Shown: positions 8,212 through 18,562, counted from the stretch's first letter. The stretch is 64,000 nt of DNA from Akkermansia sp. (GCF_020860705.1 NZ_JAJBTT010000008.1:1-64000); one strand, 5' to 3'. Program-made: numbers and translations. Notes: generated by a model from the letters alone, not told the origin.

Positions 8212-9159
8212 ATGAGCAATATCAACCCATTCATTCTAACCGGGATGATGCCGCTTTCAGCCTCATCCATGAACCGCGTCTCCTACATGTGCCCGGTCAC
8301 CATCAACAACGATGTGGTGCAGGGCCAGACGGACATTCAGGATTCCCTCACCGTTGATGTCGGCGGCAATCTTTACATCATCAACGCTCCCGTTTTCGTG
8401 GGAGGCCCCAACCAGCCGGACCACGGCCACCGCACCGCCCACCTGGTCATCCGGAACGGAGGCACCATGACGCTCCTGGGCAACCTGCCGGACCACATGA
8501 CCGTTTTCTTGGGCAGCAAAGCCAACGGAAGCCTGGAAATCAACGGCGGCCGCCTTCTAATGGGCCAGGGCCGCATTCAGGGCTCCAAAGAGCATGAAGG
8601 CAGAATCGTCATGACGGATGGCTGGCTGTTCGCCGCGGAAGCGGACCTTCCCGCGGAAGGCTCGGAACTCATCATCAAGCACGGCCTGATGCGCATCAGG
8701 AAACTCTCCGGCAGCGTGTCCACCCACATTTACGGCGGCGTGCTGCATGTGAAGGAAGAAGCCCATGCCGGACGCATCCATCTGGTAGACGACGGCGTGC
8801 TGCTGCTGGGCAGTGTCAGCAGCCAGCCTTCCGCAGACGTCATGGCCGGGGCGGGCATCAACTTCCGCGGGGACGGCGGCGCGCTGGTCATCCGCGTGCC
8901 CCATCCTGAAAACGCACTGACGCGCACGAGAGAAGCGGAACATGTCTTTGACGAACTGCTCAGGAGAGGCAAGCTCTTCCATGACAGCGAACCCATGACC
9001 AGCTTCCAGGGATTCCACATGAGGGAATTCACCGGGCATGACAGCCTGACGTACGCCGCACTGCGCCCCTCCGCCCAGCTGCGTGCGGAACAAAACCAGG
9101 TCACGCGCCTGCTGCACTCTTTCATGTACGGAGGCAGTGAAAAAGAGATCCCTATCTGA
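8212..9159 (+). CDS. Beta-solenoid-like protein of unknown function
   Basis: 315 residues with no family I can name. From residue about 25 to 215 it shows short repeated beta-turn units with Gly/Asn corners (LTVDVGGNLYIIN, VIRNGGTMTLLG, LEINGGRLLMGQG), typical of a right-handed beta-helix as in autotransporter passengers or pectin-lyase-like folds. The C-terminal 90 residues are more helical and charged. There is no clear signal peptide (MSNINPFILTGMMPLSASSMNR), so either it is cytoplasmic or exported by another route. It stands alone between the hydrogenase operon and the CRISPR array. A structural or carbohydrate-binding role is possible, but nothing catalytic can be pointed to. Confidence 0.7.
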   Translation: MSNINPFILTGMMPLSASSMNRVSYMCPVTINNDVVQGQTDIQDSLTVDVGGNLYIINAPVFVGGPNQPDHGHRTAHLVIRNGGTMTLLGNLPDHMTVFLGSKANGSLEINGGRLLMGQGRIQGSKEHEGRIVMTDGWLFAAEADLPAEGSELIIKHGLMRIRKLSGSVSTHIYGGVLHVKEEAHAGRIHLVDDGVLLLGSVSSQPSADVMAGAGINFRGDGGALVIRVPHPENALTRTREAEHVFDELLRRGKLFHDSEPMTSFQGFHMREFTGHDSLTYAALRPSAQLRAEQNQVTRLLHSFMYGGSEKEIPI

Positions 9160-9341
9160 ACAGGTCCGGAAACAGGAACTCCTGAAAAATGCAAGCCTTC
9201 ACAAAACTGAAAGGTTGGGCATCTTGTTCCAGGCTTTCTCTTCATTTCTGAAAAAAGAACAAAGGCACCCCGGCATCATTTTCCGGGGAACATCCGCGTA
9301 GGAAGCGGCGCTGGGCCAGGCAAAAAGAAAGCCCATATAAA

Positions 9342-10736
9342 GTTTTAATCCACGCACCCGTGAGGGTGCGACTAGCATCCTGTTTAGTATCATCCCCTCC
9401 ATCCCAGGTTTCAATCCACGCACCCGTGAGGGTGCGACTGACTTGTTTTGCGTTCATAATGCATCACTTTCAAGTTTCAATCCACGCACCCGTGAGGGTG
9501 CGACTCAATCCCAGCAGGCAGCCAATGATGCAGTAACTGTTTCAATCCACGCACCCGTGAGGGTGCGACTGCAGGTGGAGCTGGATTGGGATGACGACAA
9601 CACGTTTCAATCCACGCACCCGTGAGGGTGCGACCCCCGGCGGCAGACAATCCGGCGGGGGCTCCCTTGTTTCAATCCACGCACCCGTGAGGGTGCGACT
9701 GGGGATCGACGATGATTTGCTTGTCCCGGTCCGTTTCAATCCACGCACCCGTGAGGGTGCGACGTTTCTCTCTACCCGCGCTTCCAGAGGGTTGCTCGTT
9801 TCAATCCACGCACCCGTGAGGGTGCGACTTGAGGAAGGAGAATTCGCCGTTGCCCATGTGGTGTTTCAATCCACGCACCCGTGAGGGTGCGACTGTGATC
9901 AGCTGCTTTCTGGTGCTGTCCGTTCAAGTTTCAATCCACGCACCCGTGAGGGTGCGACCTGGACATACTTCAAACCGGAGCAGAAACCGCTGGTTTCAAT
10001 CCACGCACCCGTGAGGGTGCGACCGGTTCCCGTGTCTCTCCTTTCCCTGTGTACCGGTTTCAATCCACGCACCCGTGAGGGTGCGACACTCGCGGGACGT
10101 TTCCACCATCTGGATGCGCTTGTTTCAATCCACGCACCCGTGAGGGTGCGACAGCTCTCCGCCCTGCGCCATACCCTTTCTGCGGGTTTCAATCCACGCA
10201 CCCGTGAGGGTGCGACCATTACGACCGCCTGGCGCGCCCTGCTGAAAAACGTTTCAATCCACGCACCCGTGAGGGTGCGACTCTCGTCGTGGGGGCTCTT
10301 ATAGATTTTTCTCGGTTTCAATCCACGCACCCGTGAGGGTGCGACAAATCTGAAAGCACAAATGGGATGGGGAGGAGAAGTTTCAATCCACGCACCCGTG
10401 AGGGTGCGACACACGCGCCTGACCAACCGCGCCCGGATGCTGGGAGTTTCAATCCACGCACCCGTGAGGGTGCGACACCTAAAACCTGTCTTACACGGCT
10501 CCGGTAATGAGTTTCAATCCACGCACCCGTGAGGGTGCGACGGGCGGAAGAGCAGCGTGCGCGTGCTGAAGGGTGGTTTCAATCCACGCACCCGTGAGGG
10601 TGCGACCCGGAACCGGGCGCAGGCCGGGCGCGAGTACCAGTTTCAATCCACGCACCCGTGAGGGTGCGACCTGGGTGCCCTCCGCCATCCTCGAAAAAGC
10701 GGACGGTTTCAATCCACGCACCCGTGAGGGTGCGAC
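9342..10736 (-). CRISPR. Type I-C-like CRISPR array, 22 repeats and 21 spacers
   Basis: Twenty-two 31-bp repeats, reading GTTTCAATCC...GGGTGCGAC on the plus strand, are separated by 33-35-bp unique spacers (64-66-bp period). Read on the minus strand each repeat starts GTCGCACCC and ends GGATTGAAAC, the conserved form of type I-C repeats, with an inner hairpin GCACCC/GGGTGC. The crRNA is therefore transcribed right to left and the leader lies at the right end. The leftmost repeat (9342) carries a C-to-T change at position 5, the usual decay at the leader-distal end. No cas gene is found on either side within the window. Confidence 0.97.
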
Positions 10737-10918
10737 GGCGGAAGGGAATATGCGTTGAAAGTTAATGGTGCAAACAGCTTTTTGCGCCAACCTCTTCCCT
10801 TAGCGATATTCCCCACGCTTTTTATGTTGTTTCCAGGTATGTCAATCTTCCGTTTCCAATGACTTATAGAAATCGCCGATCTCCCGGGGAATTTCTGTGA
10901 GCCTGGGGTTGGCGCAAA
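10737..10918 (-). promoter_or_regulatory. Putative CRISPR leader
   Basis: A+T-richer sequence directly beyond the leader-proximal repeat. It contains a perfect 12-bp inverted repeat, TTTGCGCCAACC at 10781-10792 and GGTTGGCGCAAA at 10907-10918, and on the minus strand a TTGACA (10840-10845 as TGTCAA) that could be a -35 box about 105 bases before the first repeat. Leader status follows from repeat orientation; promoter and integration roles are inferred. Confidence 0.6.
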
Positions 10919-11643
10919 CAAGGCAACAGTTTTTCAACAACTGGCAGGCAAGATTGTCGTTTTTCTTTTTCTTGAAGCACCCTGTATGGTGTTTATGCTA
11001 GACATTCCCCTTCCTTTCGTCCAGCAACTTTTCCATGCTGTTCTGAACATGGAAGGCCATTCCGTTATCCAAGGCAAAAGGACCGGAAAGGAAAAGCAGG
11101 CGTAAGTTGATTTTTTCACGTCCCTCTCTTCAGTCTAAGATTTCCCGGATGACCTCCAAGGATCGTGGGGAGAAGCCGGCGAAAGAATCCATCGCCGGGC
11201 GAAACGAATTTTCTCTCATTTCTCCGTCAGGCATTCCAGAGAACAGACAGGCATTCCAGGGCAATACGGACATCCCGACAACCTCTCCTTTCCTGCCTTT
11301 CACGGCAGTAACAGCAAGTTCATGCTCCCCCCACGTCCGGGCCATTTCTTCTGGAAAAACGCATTCCAACCCTGACCGGAATCGCTTACCGGAACAGGCC
11401 GGCCTTCACGTCTTCCCTGGACAACGTGAAAACAGGGCACACACAGGCCCTCCGCCGCCCGCAATAGCAGGAAGAGACGAGAACCGACAACGGAAATAAA
11501 TACTTCCCGGCCGCCTCCGTGTCAGGAAGCCCTTTTTACCTCCATCCTTCCAACCACTCCCCGTTCAAGAAACGTCAATGGAAAAGCCGCCGGCACAGGG
11601 ACGGCCCACGGCTTTTCATCAACATGGAACCAACGGGAGCCGG
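10919..11643. other. Intergenic region right of the CRISPR leader
   Basis: About 720 bases without a convincing gene and with no cas remnant that I recognise. On the minus strand an open frame (11130-11369, 79 codons from TTG, or 71 from an internal ATG) has protein-like composition but matches no family I know and lacks a clear ribosome site. It may be a small gene or a decayed fragment. The plus-strand 130-codon ORF over it is basic and low in hydrophobics, like a shadow. Confidence 0.4.
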
Positions 11644-12045
11644 TTATTTCAGGAACGTAATCGTCAGGGGCATCACGTAGTTGTAATCCCTGTTCGCTAT
11701 CTTGACGGCAGTGATAATGGACAGGACGATCCATGCGATCCCCACAATGATTAACAGAGGAATACCGATCAGGAAGGGCCACAGCAGGATGCATACAAGG
11801 GTGTAGATCGTCCAGGAAATCTGGGCATTGAGAATATTCTTGCCCAAGCGGTCCACGAGGGGATTTTCATTTTTCCAGATCAGCCAGCATATCAGCGGAG
11901 CAACGATGTTCACGCCAATGGGCCCCACTAAAAGAAGGGCAACCAGGGGAGAAACCCCGGTAATCGTCGCCTGGGTCGTATCAGGCTGTTTTTCAGGGGC
12001 GGGCTCCTGAACCGGTTCCTGTGTTATTTGCTGTTCTTCGTCCAT
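11644..12045 (-). CDS. DUF4870-like small membrane protein
   Basis: About 133 residues if started at MDEEQQ (12045); the ORF track extends to 12174 with an unlikely N-terminus. A polar, Pro/Glu-rich head of some 30 residues is followed by three or four membrane helices (LVALLLVGPIGVNIVAPLICWLIWK, SWTIYTLVCILLWPFLIGIPLLIIVGIAWIVLSI). The pattern APLICWLIWKNENPLVDRLGKNILNAQISW matches the DUF4870/Tic20-like family, whose biochemical role is unknown. It faces away from the NlpC-like gene and appears to be a single gene. Confidence 0.75.
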   Translation of the reverse strand: MDEEQQITQEPVQEPAPEKQPDTTQATITGVSPLVALLLVGPIGVNIVAPLICWLIWKNENPLVDRLGKNILNAQISWTIYTLVCILLWPFLIGIPLLIIVGIAWIVLSIITAVKIANRDYNYVMPLTITFLK

Positions 12046-12218
12046 ATCATTCAAGGGATGGGAAGCGGGGAAGGAACGGAAGCTTTTTCCGTTCTTTTCC
12101 GCCGCCATTAATCCCTTTTTTACATATTCCGCCATGCAGTCAAGCTCCCAGACCGTTTCCGGAACAAAAAGCATGACTCCGCAATCATCCTTGCCGCCGC
12201 GGAAGGAAAGAGATACAC

Positions 12219-12989
12219 ATGCAAGCCATGACCAACGCCCTGATGCCGCTCACTCTTTCCGTCCTCCTGGGGGCCTGTTCTCCCGGCGTTCCGGAGATTC
12301 TTCCGCCCGCCTCTTCCGTCACCCGCCGTGAAGCTCTGGAAACCAGCAGGGCTTACACCTCCATGACCTGGAAGGGCACGATCCGGAATGTCCGCCACGG
12401 GGTGGATGAAGACGGCGTCCGGATAGATACGCCGGATGCAGCCGCCCCCGGACTTCCTGCCGGCACATGGTGGAAACCCGGCCAATGCTCCACGGGCATG
12501 CCGTACAAATGGGGCGGCTTTGACACCCCGCGGCAGTTCGCACGCCGTTTGAAGGCGGATGCCGCCAACGAAGGATCCCCTGCCGCAGCCGGGGACATGG
12601 GCACCGTGGAAAAACAGGCGGCGGGGGATGCCGCCGTCAGCCGCTTCGCCGCCGGGGTGGATTGCTCCGGCTTCGTCTCCCGCTGCTGGCGTCTGCCCAG
12701 GCCTTTTTCCACACGGGAGCTCCCCGCCCTATCCATTCCCCTCCCCTCCTGGGATGAGTTGAAAACAGGGGATATTCTGATTGTTCCGGGCCGCCATGTG
12801 CTCCTCTTCATCCAGTGGGAAGGAACGGGAAAAGACACGTTCCTGGGCAGTGAAGCCGGACCCCTCCCGGTCTGGAAATGCGGGGAGCACGTTTTCAGCC
12901 GCCGCATGCTGGAGCGCAGCGGCTACCGCCCCATGAGGTACAAGGGCATGCGTGAGACAGAGATGGATTCCGGAACAACGATACCGTAA
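12219..12989 (+). CDS. NlpC/P60-like lipoprotein
   Basis: 256 residues. The start region gives a lipoprotein signal with lipobox LLGAC (Cys near residue 20); MTNALM at 12228 is an equally possible start. The core has the NlpC/P60 fold markers: PYKWGG before the active site, DCSGFVSRCW with the candidate nucleophile Cys, and GDILIVPGRHVLLFI with the candidate His. Such enzymes cleave peptidoglycan stem peptides in the envelope. About 60 residues between the YKWGG and DCSGF motifs form an unusual Ala/Gly-rich insertion. Catalytic activity is inferred from the family. Confidence 0.8.
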   Translation: MQAMTNALMPLTLSVLLGACSPGVPEILPPASSVTRREALETSRAYTSMTWKGTIRNVRHGVDEDGVRIDTPDAAAPGLPAGTWWKPGQCSTGMPYKWGGFDTPRQFARRLKADAANEGSPAAAGDMGTVEKQAAGDAAVSRFAAGVDCSGFVSRCWRLPRPFSTRELPALSIPLPSWDELKTGDILIVPGRHVLLFIQWEGTGKDTFLGSEAGPLPVWKCGEHVFSRRMLERSGYRPMRYKGMRETEMDSGTTIP

Positions 12990-13282
12990 GGCTTGACGCA
13001 GCAGCCCGTTTTTTCCGGAGGAAGGGCCATCCGGCGCTGACAGGCTGAATATGGATGACGGGCAACCCGGCCTTCCTGAAAAGCTGTAAAACGGGGATCA
13101 TATGCTCCAACGCCTCTTACGGCCTGGAAAGTCCGCACATCCCGCCGGGAAGATCATCATCCAAACGTCCCTGAAGAGCAGAGACTTTCTCCTGTATCAC
13201 CCTATTTTTCAAGTTTCCGTGCATCCGCGCCGCAGGCGGACATTCCCCCTTTAAGAGGCGCGGACGCACGGGACAAAAGGCG

Positions 13283-15553
13283 CTATAAAGGCTGAACGTT
13301 GAAGTTATACACTTTGCCCTGGAAAGATTCCCCCAGGGTGTTCAACGGCAGAACGAACGTGGAACGGTGCACTTTGGGACGGTTCTTGAAGTTTTCAATG
13401 AAGTCCTTGGATTTGTCAGAAAAACTTTTCAGCACGGCAGTTCCGGCAGGCTGTCCGTCCAGGAACAGGCTGGTTTTTTCCGGTTCGCCCACAATTTCCA
13501 CCTTGACCTTTTTGCCTACAGGCAGCTTGGCGCCGAAGGAGAATTCCAGGGTGTCGTCACGACGGAAGCCGACGGTGCCGTCCTTCATGACCGCGAGCAG
13601 TTCGCCCTCCGGCGCGGAAAGAAGCACCTGTTCCTTCCCTTCCGGAGCGGCGTTCAGTTCCAGTTCCGCGGTCAGGCGGTAATTCGGTCCCAGGGCAGGC
13701 TTGTCCAGCTTCTGGGGCAGAGAGGAAGGAGTGACGGCAAAGGGCTGGGAGTCCTTCCATTTGTGAAGGGGGTTGGTGCGCGGAGCGTTGCCGATGGCCG
13801 CCACCAGCTCGCGATGCTCTTCAAACGTGTCCGGCGCTTTGGCCTTCCCCCACAGCTTCTGGCTGAGGACATCCATGGAACCGGCAAGCATTCCCCAGAT
13901 ATCATACGGGCCGTACCCCGTGTGCATGATATCCGTTTCATCGTTCCAGATGGCAAAGGTGCCCCCTAGGAGCTGGGGATGTCCGGCGGGAAGCGTTTCA
14001 TTCCCGATGCGGTTGGGAATCCAGTTGTTGTAAAGCCCCTTGTGGTTCCTGTCCATGCGGTAGTAGTTGGCAAAGGGCACGATGTAAAGGGCTCCGTCAT
14101 TCGTGTTGATGACATCGTAGCCTAGGTTGACGGCTTCCCACGCCTTCATCCAGCCGGCGCTCCAGAGGTTCATTTGCACGCCCTTGCTCACCACGGGGGT
14201 CTTGCCGGGCTTGGCGCTGAGACTGCCCCAGATGCGGGGGGTGTAGCCGCGCTTGAGGGCGTGGCTGAGCACGCCGTCCGCAAAGTGGCGGTAGTCTTCC
14301 TTGTCTCCGTAGAATTCATCCGCACCCACGTGGAACACCTTGCAGCCGGCAAAGACCGGGCGGCCCAGCTTGGGGTCTTTCAGCAGGTATTCGTCAAAGA
14401 CCTTGGTCACAAAGCTGATCGTCTCCGGGTTGCCGGCATCCAGCATCTCACAGCGGCGTTTTTCATGGTTCATGGGGCCTTTGTAGATCAGGTCCGGGCG
14501 TACCCGGGTGAAGGAGAGCGCGTGACCGGGAGTGTCAAACTCCGGCACGATGTTGACGCCGTGGCGCCTGGCGTAACTGATCAGGTCCGCAAATTCCTTT
14601 TTGGTGTAGGAGAGGTCCCTGGCGGTGAGCGGCGTGCCGTCCTTCCCCTTCACGTTGGATTCCAGGCGGAAGGCGGAGTAGGATTCCTTGAACGGGTCAT
14701 GCCCGTTGTCCACGTAGTGTTCGTGGAAAATGTAGTTGTTGTTGATGACCAGGTGAAGATCGTTCAACTTGTACCAGGACATGGTGCGGATCAGGTCCTT
14801 GAGGTAGCTGAGGGGATAGGGCGTGCGCGCAATGTCCAGCATGAAGCCGCGCACCGGATAGCGGGGGAAGTCCACGGCGGTGCCGCAGGGCACGCCGGCC
14901 GGGTTCTGGCGCAGCATCTGGAGCAGGGTGCGTGTGCCCCAGTACAGGCCCGTGGGGGTAAGTGCCCCGATGCGGATGCCGCCGGAATTCACGGCAAGGC
15001 TGTACCCTTCCTTCCCCACGTTGCTTTCCTTGAACAGGGAGAAGGAGATGTCCGCCTTTTCCTTGGGAGAGACGAGCCTGACCTTGCGGCCCAGCACGTC
15101 TTCCAGGTCGGCGACAAAGGCACGGGCCAGCTCCTTGTCCGGACAGGCGACGGTGACGGTGGAACCCAGCTTGTATTCCCCTTTGCCGCCCTTCCATTGC
15201 AGGATTTCCGGGATAACCCGGGGCTTGGGGTTGCCCTGCACGGCTGCCGGGGCCTTCAGGGTGATTTCATAGTCCTTGCTGATGGCCTCCTGGCCGCCCT
15301 TGGTCACCTTGAAGCTGACGTTTACCGGAGTGTCCGAGAGGACGGGGAATATTTTCCCCTTGCTGTTGACAAGTTCCTCGTAATCGGCTCCCAGAAGCTT
15401 GATCTGCGCGCCGGAGGCGCTGGGCATCGGCAATTGTCTGGTCCCGGCCTTGATTTCCGGGATGGAGAGGGAGTCGGCAATCTGCCGGGCATCCTGCCCC
15501 ATCAGCGGACCCGCCGCAAATGCGGCCATCATTAAAAGTACGTTCTTGTTCAT
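13283..15553 (-). CDS. Secreted beta-N-acetylhexosaminidase, GH20
   Basis: About 756 residues from [20 protein letters not shown] (signal peptide; the ORF track adds 39 residues). After a short beta-sandwich region and a GH20b-like N-domain, the catalytic barrel carries [10 protein letters not shown] and [14 protein letters not shown], where the adjacent Asp-Glu pair is the GH20 substrate-assisted catalytic site. The last 130 residues, after the barrel, look like a LamG/concanavalin-type beta-sandwich ([24 protein letters not shown]). It would release terminal GlcNAc or GalNAc from mucin or other glycans outside the cytoplasm. It is transcribed alone, with no partner gene close by. A second GH20 of different architecture is at 30-31.7 kb. 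Confidence 0.93.
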   Translation of the reverse strand: MNKNVLLMMAAFAAGPLMGQDARQIADSLSIPEIKAGTRQLPMPSASGAQIKLLGADYEELVNSKGKIFPVLSDTPVNVSFKVTKGGQEAISKDYEITLKAPAAVQGNPKPRVIPEILQWKGGKGEYKLGSTVTVACPDKELARAFVADLEDVLGRKVRLVSPKEKADISFSLFKESNVGKEGYSLAVNSGGIRIGALTPTGLYWGTRTLLQMLRQNPAGVPCGTAVDFPRYPVRGFMLDIARTPYPLSYLKDLIRTMSWYKLNDLHLVINNNYIFHEHYVDNGHDPFKESYSAFRLESNVKGKDGTPLTARDLSYTKKEFADLISYARRHGVNIVPEFDTPGHALSFTRVRPDLIYKGPMNHEKRRCEMLDAGNPETISFVTKVFDEYLLKDPKLGRPVFAGCKVFHVGADEFYGDKEDYRHFADGVLSHALKRGYTPRIWGSLSAKPGKTPVVSKGVQMNLWSAGWMKAWEAVNLGYDVINTNDGALYIVPFANYYRMDRNHKGLYNNWIPNRIGNETLPAGHPQLLGGTFAIWNDETDIMHTGYGPYDIWGMLAGSMDVLSQKLWGKAKAPDTFEEHRELVAAIGNAPRTNPLHKWKDSQPFAVTPSSLPQKLDKPALGPNYRLTAELELNAAPEGKEQVLLSAPEGELLAVMKDGTVGFRRDDTLEFSFGAKLPVGKKVKVEIVGEPEKTSLFLDGQPAGTAVLKSFSDKSKDFIENFKNRPKVHRSTFVLPLNTLGESFQGKVYNFNVQPL

Positions 15554-15701
15554 GTTCGTGTGTCGTTCCGGGAAGAATGGCATGCCCGAGTCGTTGTAAT
15601 TACGCAGCATCCACCCTTTTCTTGCAAGGAAATAAAAAAGCGGCTGAAAGGCTGCCTGCCATTCCGCCAAAGGACGGCCACGGAGGAAGAAGGATTTTAC
15701 G

Positions 15702-15739
15702 AAAAAAAAGGGCCGGACTGCCTCAAGACAGCCCGGCCC
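15702..15739 (-). terminator. Terminator after the hisC-nitroreductase pair
   Basis: Hairpin GGGCCGG...CTG / CAG...CCGGCCC (one mismatch) at 15710-15739. On the minus strand it is followed by eight T residues. It lies 20 bases beyond the stop codon at 15759. Confidence 0.8.
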
Positions 15740-15758
15740 CGTAAGAGGGGAATCCGGT

Positions 15759-16403
15759 TCAGGCGCGGATGTCGATCACCTCCCCGGCAGGGAAGCGAAC
15801 CTTGGCTTCCCTGGCGTGCTCGTCGTCCCTGGCCCGGTAGCCCAGGGCCACGCTCACCACGGAGCGGTACGGCGTGCCGTCCAGCCCCAGAATTTCATCA
15901 TATTTCTCACGGTCCATGCCGCCGATGGTACAGGAATCCACCCGCAGGGCGGCGGCGGCGCTGAGCAGAAACCCCACGGCAATGTACACCTGGCAGTCCA
16001 GCCACGTGTTCATTTTTTCCGGAGTCAGGGATTTCACGTAGCCGCCGTAAAAATCAGCGGAGGCAGCCAGCTTTTCCGCTGAGGGATGGCGCGTGAATTC
16101 AATCTGGGCCAGATAGCGGTCCACGTCCTTCTGGGTAGCGTCCCACCGGGCGCACAGCACCACGTAATGGGAGCAATCCTCCACGTGGGGCTGGTTCCAG
16201 GAAACCTCCCGCAGGCGCGCCTTCAGTTCCCTGTTGGTAACCACCACAAACTTCCATAGCTGAAGCCCCAGGGAGGAAGGGCTGAGGCGCAGGCTTTCCG
16301 CCAGCGCGTGCCAGGTGGATTCCTCAATACGGGCCTGGGGATCAAATTTCTTGCAGGCGTAGCGCCATTCAAGGCCGTCAATATATTGTTCCGGAGAGAT
16401 CAT
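15759..16403 (-). CDS. Nitroreductase-family NAD(P)H-dependent oxidoreductase
   Basis: 214 residues. The N-terminus [12 protein letters not shown] and [18 protein letters not shown] are the classical FMN-binding nitroreductase (NfsB/YdgI-like) features, and the C-terminal part [25 protein letters not shown] supplies the usual end strand. Family members are flavin enzymes that reduce nitro compounds, quinones or flavins; the true substrate cannot be predicted. The gene begins 32 bases after hisC on the same strand and shares its terminator, so the two are probably co-transcribed, without an obvious metabolic link. Confidence 0.9.
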   Translation of the reverse strand: MISPEQYIDGLEWRYACKKFDPQARIEESTWHALAESLRLSPSSLGLQLWKFVVVTNRELKARLREVSWNQPHVEDCSHYVVLCARWDATQKDVDRYLAQIEFTRHPSAEKLAASADFYGGYVKSLTPEKMNTWLDCQVYIAVGFLLSAAAALRVDSCTIGGMDREKYDEILGLDGTPYRSVVSVALGYRARDDEHAREAKVRFPAGEVIDIRA

Positions 16404-16435
16404 AAAAGGTGAGACAGATTCAACGGTGAAAATGT

Positions 16436-17527
16436 TTAAAGAACTTCTTTCAGGACTTCAACGCAGCGGGCGTTTTCCACCGACGTCCCCACGCTGATGC
16501 GTATCCATTCCGGCAGGCCGTAGCCGTCCTGCGCACGGACGATCACGCCCTTGGCCAGCATGTCGTTGAACACCTTTTTGCCCTGCCCCACCTTCACCAG
16601 AATAAAGTTGCCCTGGCTGGGAATCCATTCCAGCCCCATGTCCCGGAAAGCCTGTTCGTAAAAGCGCATGCCCTCGGCGTTGTTCTCCACCGTGCGGCGC
16701 ACGTGCTCCTGGTCTTCCAGGGCGGCCAGGGCCGCTTCCTGCGCCAGCACGTGCAGGTTGAACGGCGCACGCGCCTTGTGCAGCATGCTGCAGACGTGTT
16801 CCGGGGCAATGCCGTAGCCTACGCGCAGGCCCGCCAGGCCGTAAGCCTTGGAGAACGTGCGGAGAATGATCACGTTGCGGCCTTCCCGCACGAACTTCAG
16901 GGTATCCGGCGGATTGTCGGAAAACTCCCGGTATGCCTCGTCAAAGCACACCAGCACATGCTCCGGCACCTTCGCCATGAACTCGTCAATCTCCTGCTGG
17001 CCGATGACGGTGCCGACGGGATTGGTGGGATTGGTGATGAACACGACGCGCGTGTTGTCCGTAATGGAGGACAAAAAACCGTTCAAATCATGGGACCAGT
17101 CCGGCTTGTTGGGAACTTCCACATAGGCGGCCCCGAACAATTTTGCCATGATGGGGTACATGGAAAAGGCGTGTTTGGCCGCCACTACCTCCGTATGGGG
17201 ATTCAACAGGGCGTGGCAGATCAATTCAATCACCTCGCTGCTGCCCGTACCCACTACCGTCTGGCCGAACTCCACGCCGCAGAATTCCGCAATGGCGGAA
17301 CGCAGGCGGAAAGCCGCGCCGTCCGGATAAATATTCACGCCGGCCGCCGCACGGGAAATGGCCTCCACCGCCTTCGGGGACGGCCCCAGCGGATTTTCAT
17401 TGGAAGCCAGTTTCACAATATCATGGGGATCCAGGCCCAGTTCCCGGGCCGTCTCCTCAATCGGCTTGCCCGGCTGATAAGCCACCAACTCCAGCACATG
17501 TTGATTTGCGAAACTCTCAATACTCAT
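16436..17527 (-). CDS. hisC: Histidinol-phosphate aminotransferase
   Basis: 363 residues, normal length. A fold-type I PLP enzyme with the HisC signatures: LASNENPLGPSP near residue 40, TNPTNPVGT, and the PLP-binding lysine in TFSKAYGLAGLRVGYG. It converts imidazole-acetol phosphate to histidinol phosphate in histidine synthesis. Some family members also act on aromatic amino acids, and the detached genomic position (no other his genes here) leaves that possible. Upstream is a 330-base gap containing a REP-like palindrome; the nitroreductase gene follows. Confidence 0.94.
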   Translation of the reverse strand: MSIESFANQHVLELVAYQPGKPIEETARELGLDPHDIVKLASNENPLGPSPKAVEAISRAAAGVNIYPDGAAFRLRSAIAEFCGVEFGQTVVGTGSSEVIELICHALLNPHTEVVAAKHAFSMYPIMAKLFGAAYVEVPNKPDWSHDLNGFLSSITDNTRVVFITNPTNPVGTVIGQQEIDEFMAKVPEHVLVCFDEAYREFSDNPPDTLKFVREGRNVIILRTFSKAYGLAGLRVGYGIAPEHVCSMLHKARAPFNLHVLAQEAALAALEDQEHVRRTVENNAEGMRFYEQAFRDMGLEWIPSQGNFILVKVGQGKKVFNDMLAKGVIVRAQDGYGLPEWIRISVGTSVENARCVEVLKEVL

Positions 17528-17856
17528 AGCGGCGGAATGTTACCGCCATTCTCCCTGTCTGGCAATACGGATTTCCCTCCCCCGCAGCAACCCCGGAGAC
17601 GGTCACTGGAAATAGCGGGCCAAAGTTCCCGGCAGGGAAACCACCGAAGGAAAAAGAGGCTGCGGATGAATTATTTTTTCTCCGCTCTGATCCGCAGGGA
17701 TTCTGCATGAAAGTCCGGGAAAGGCTACCATACACCTCCTGGGAATGAGGGCCTCCCGGCCCTCATCGTTGATTTTCCCCTCTTCATTTACATAAACTGC
17801 CTAAATAGCCCTCACCTGCGCCTTCCCAGCTAATAAAAATAGAGCGTAACTCCAAA
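17528..17856. other. Intergenic region with one REP-like palindrome
   Basis: About 330 bases between divergently placed neighbours. Apart from the REP-like hairpin at 17741-17766 and A+T-rich sequence on both sides I see no gene or further signal. Confidence 0.5.
17741..17766. repeat. REP-like palindrome (GGGAAT variant)
   Basis: GGGAA followed by the hairpin TGAGGGCC-TCCC-GGCCCTCA (17746-17765). It belongs to the family seen four more times around the IS110 element (35.7-37.3 kb): same TCCC loop, same flanking GGGAA, and stem changes that keep pairing. Confidence 0.65.
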
Positions 17857-18426
17857 TCAGCAAGCGCTCCCCGGAATATACCTGCCCGGCATTTCTTCCC
17901 GCGCGCGGCGGGTCATGGCGGCGATCAGTTCCGCCTTTCCCTCCGTATAGGCGTCCCGGTTGAACTCAAACTTCTCTTTTAAAGAGCGCTTGAGGGAGGC
18001 GTACTGCTCCGCCGCCTCCGGATGCGCAGCCAGGTAATCCCGGAAGTACAACTCGTCCCAGTCCCGGCAAGGCCGCACATGCAGATGGAACGCCTGTCCC
18101 CGGAACCCTTCCGCCGTATAGCCCTTTACCAGAACCAGGCGCATCAGCGCCTCGTCGCGGTGCATCTCCCGGTAGCCGCACTTCTGCAGCAAGGGAAGCG
18201 CTTCAAAGACAAATGAATCCGGGCGCACTTCCAGCAGAATGTCAATGATGGGTTTAGCGGCCAGACCGGGAACAGACGTGCTCCCGAAGTGGGAAAGGCG
18301 CCCGATGCACGAACCGGGCACGGCTGATTCCAGAACCTTTTTCTCCTTCCGGTAGATCTCCGCCCACTCCGGCCTGGAATCGCTTAAGATGATGGGAAAC
18401 AAGCGCCACAGCTCTTCCAGGCTCAT
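17857..18426 (-). CDS. GrpB family protein (UPF0157)
   Basis: About 189 residues if started at MSLEELWRLFPI, where family members normally begin; an upstream ATG at 18465 is also possible and the ORF-track start at 18627 is too early. Family marks are HFGSTSVPGLAAKPIIDI, FHLHV and FRDYLAAHPEAAEQYASLKRSLKEKF. GrpB proteins are nucleotidyltransferase-fold proteins, some linked to dephospho-CoA kinase, but their activity is not well defined. It stands alone. Confidence 0.88.
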   Translation of the reverse strand: MSLEELWRLFPIILSDSRPEWAEIYRKEKKVLESAVPGSCIGRLSHFGSTSVPGLAAKPIIDILLEVRPDSFVFEALPLLQKCGYREMHRDEALMRLVLVKGYTAEGFRGQAFHLHVRPCRDWDELYFRDYLAAHPEAAEQYASLKRSLKEKFEFNRDAYTEGKAELIAAMTRRAREEMPGRYIPGSAC

Positions 18427-18562
18427 GGAGGACAGGACGGCTTCATCCGGAAGACGGCGGGACATTCCCGGAAGATAGGAAAGACGGCTGGGCAAGTCAA
18501 TTCCTCCGAAGCCCTTCCCCACCCCGTTGCCCGGGGAACGGAGGCCTTTCTCCTGCCCTCCC

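Noticed and set aside
9443-10758. Several ORFs with repeated FNPRTREGAT / VAPSRVRGLK peptides
   Set aside because: These are translations of the CRISPR repeats, not proteins.
10737-12174. Possible cas genes on the leader side of the array
   Set aside because: No frame shows Cas1, Cas3, Cas5, Cas7 or Cas8 motifs; the only convincing gene is a DUF4870-like membrane protein.
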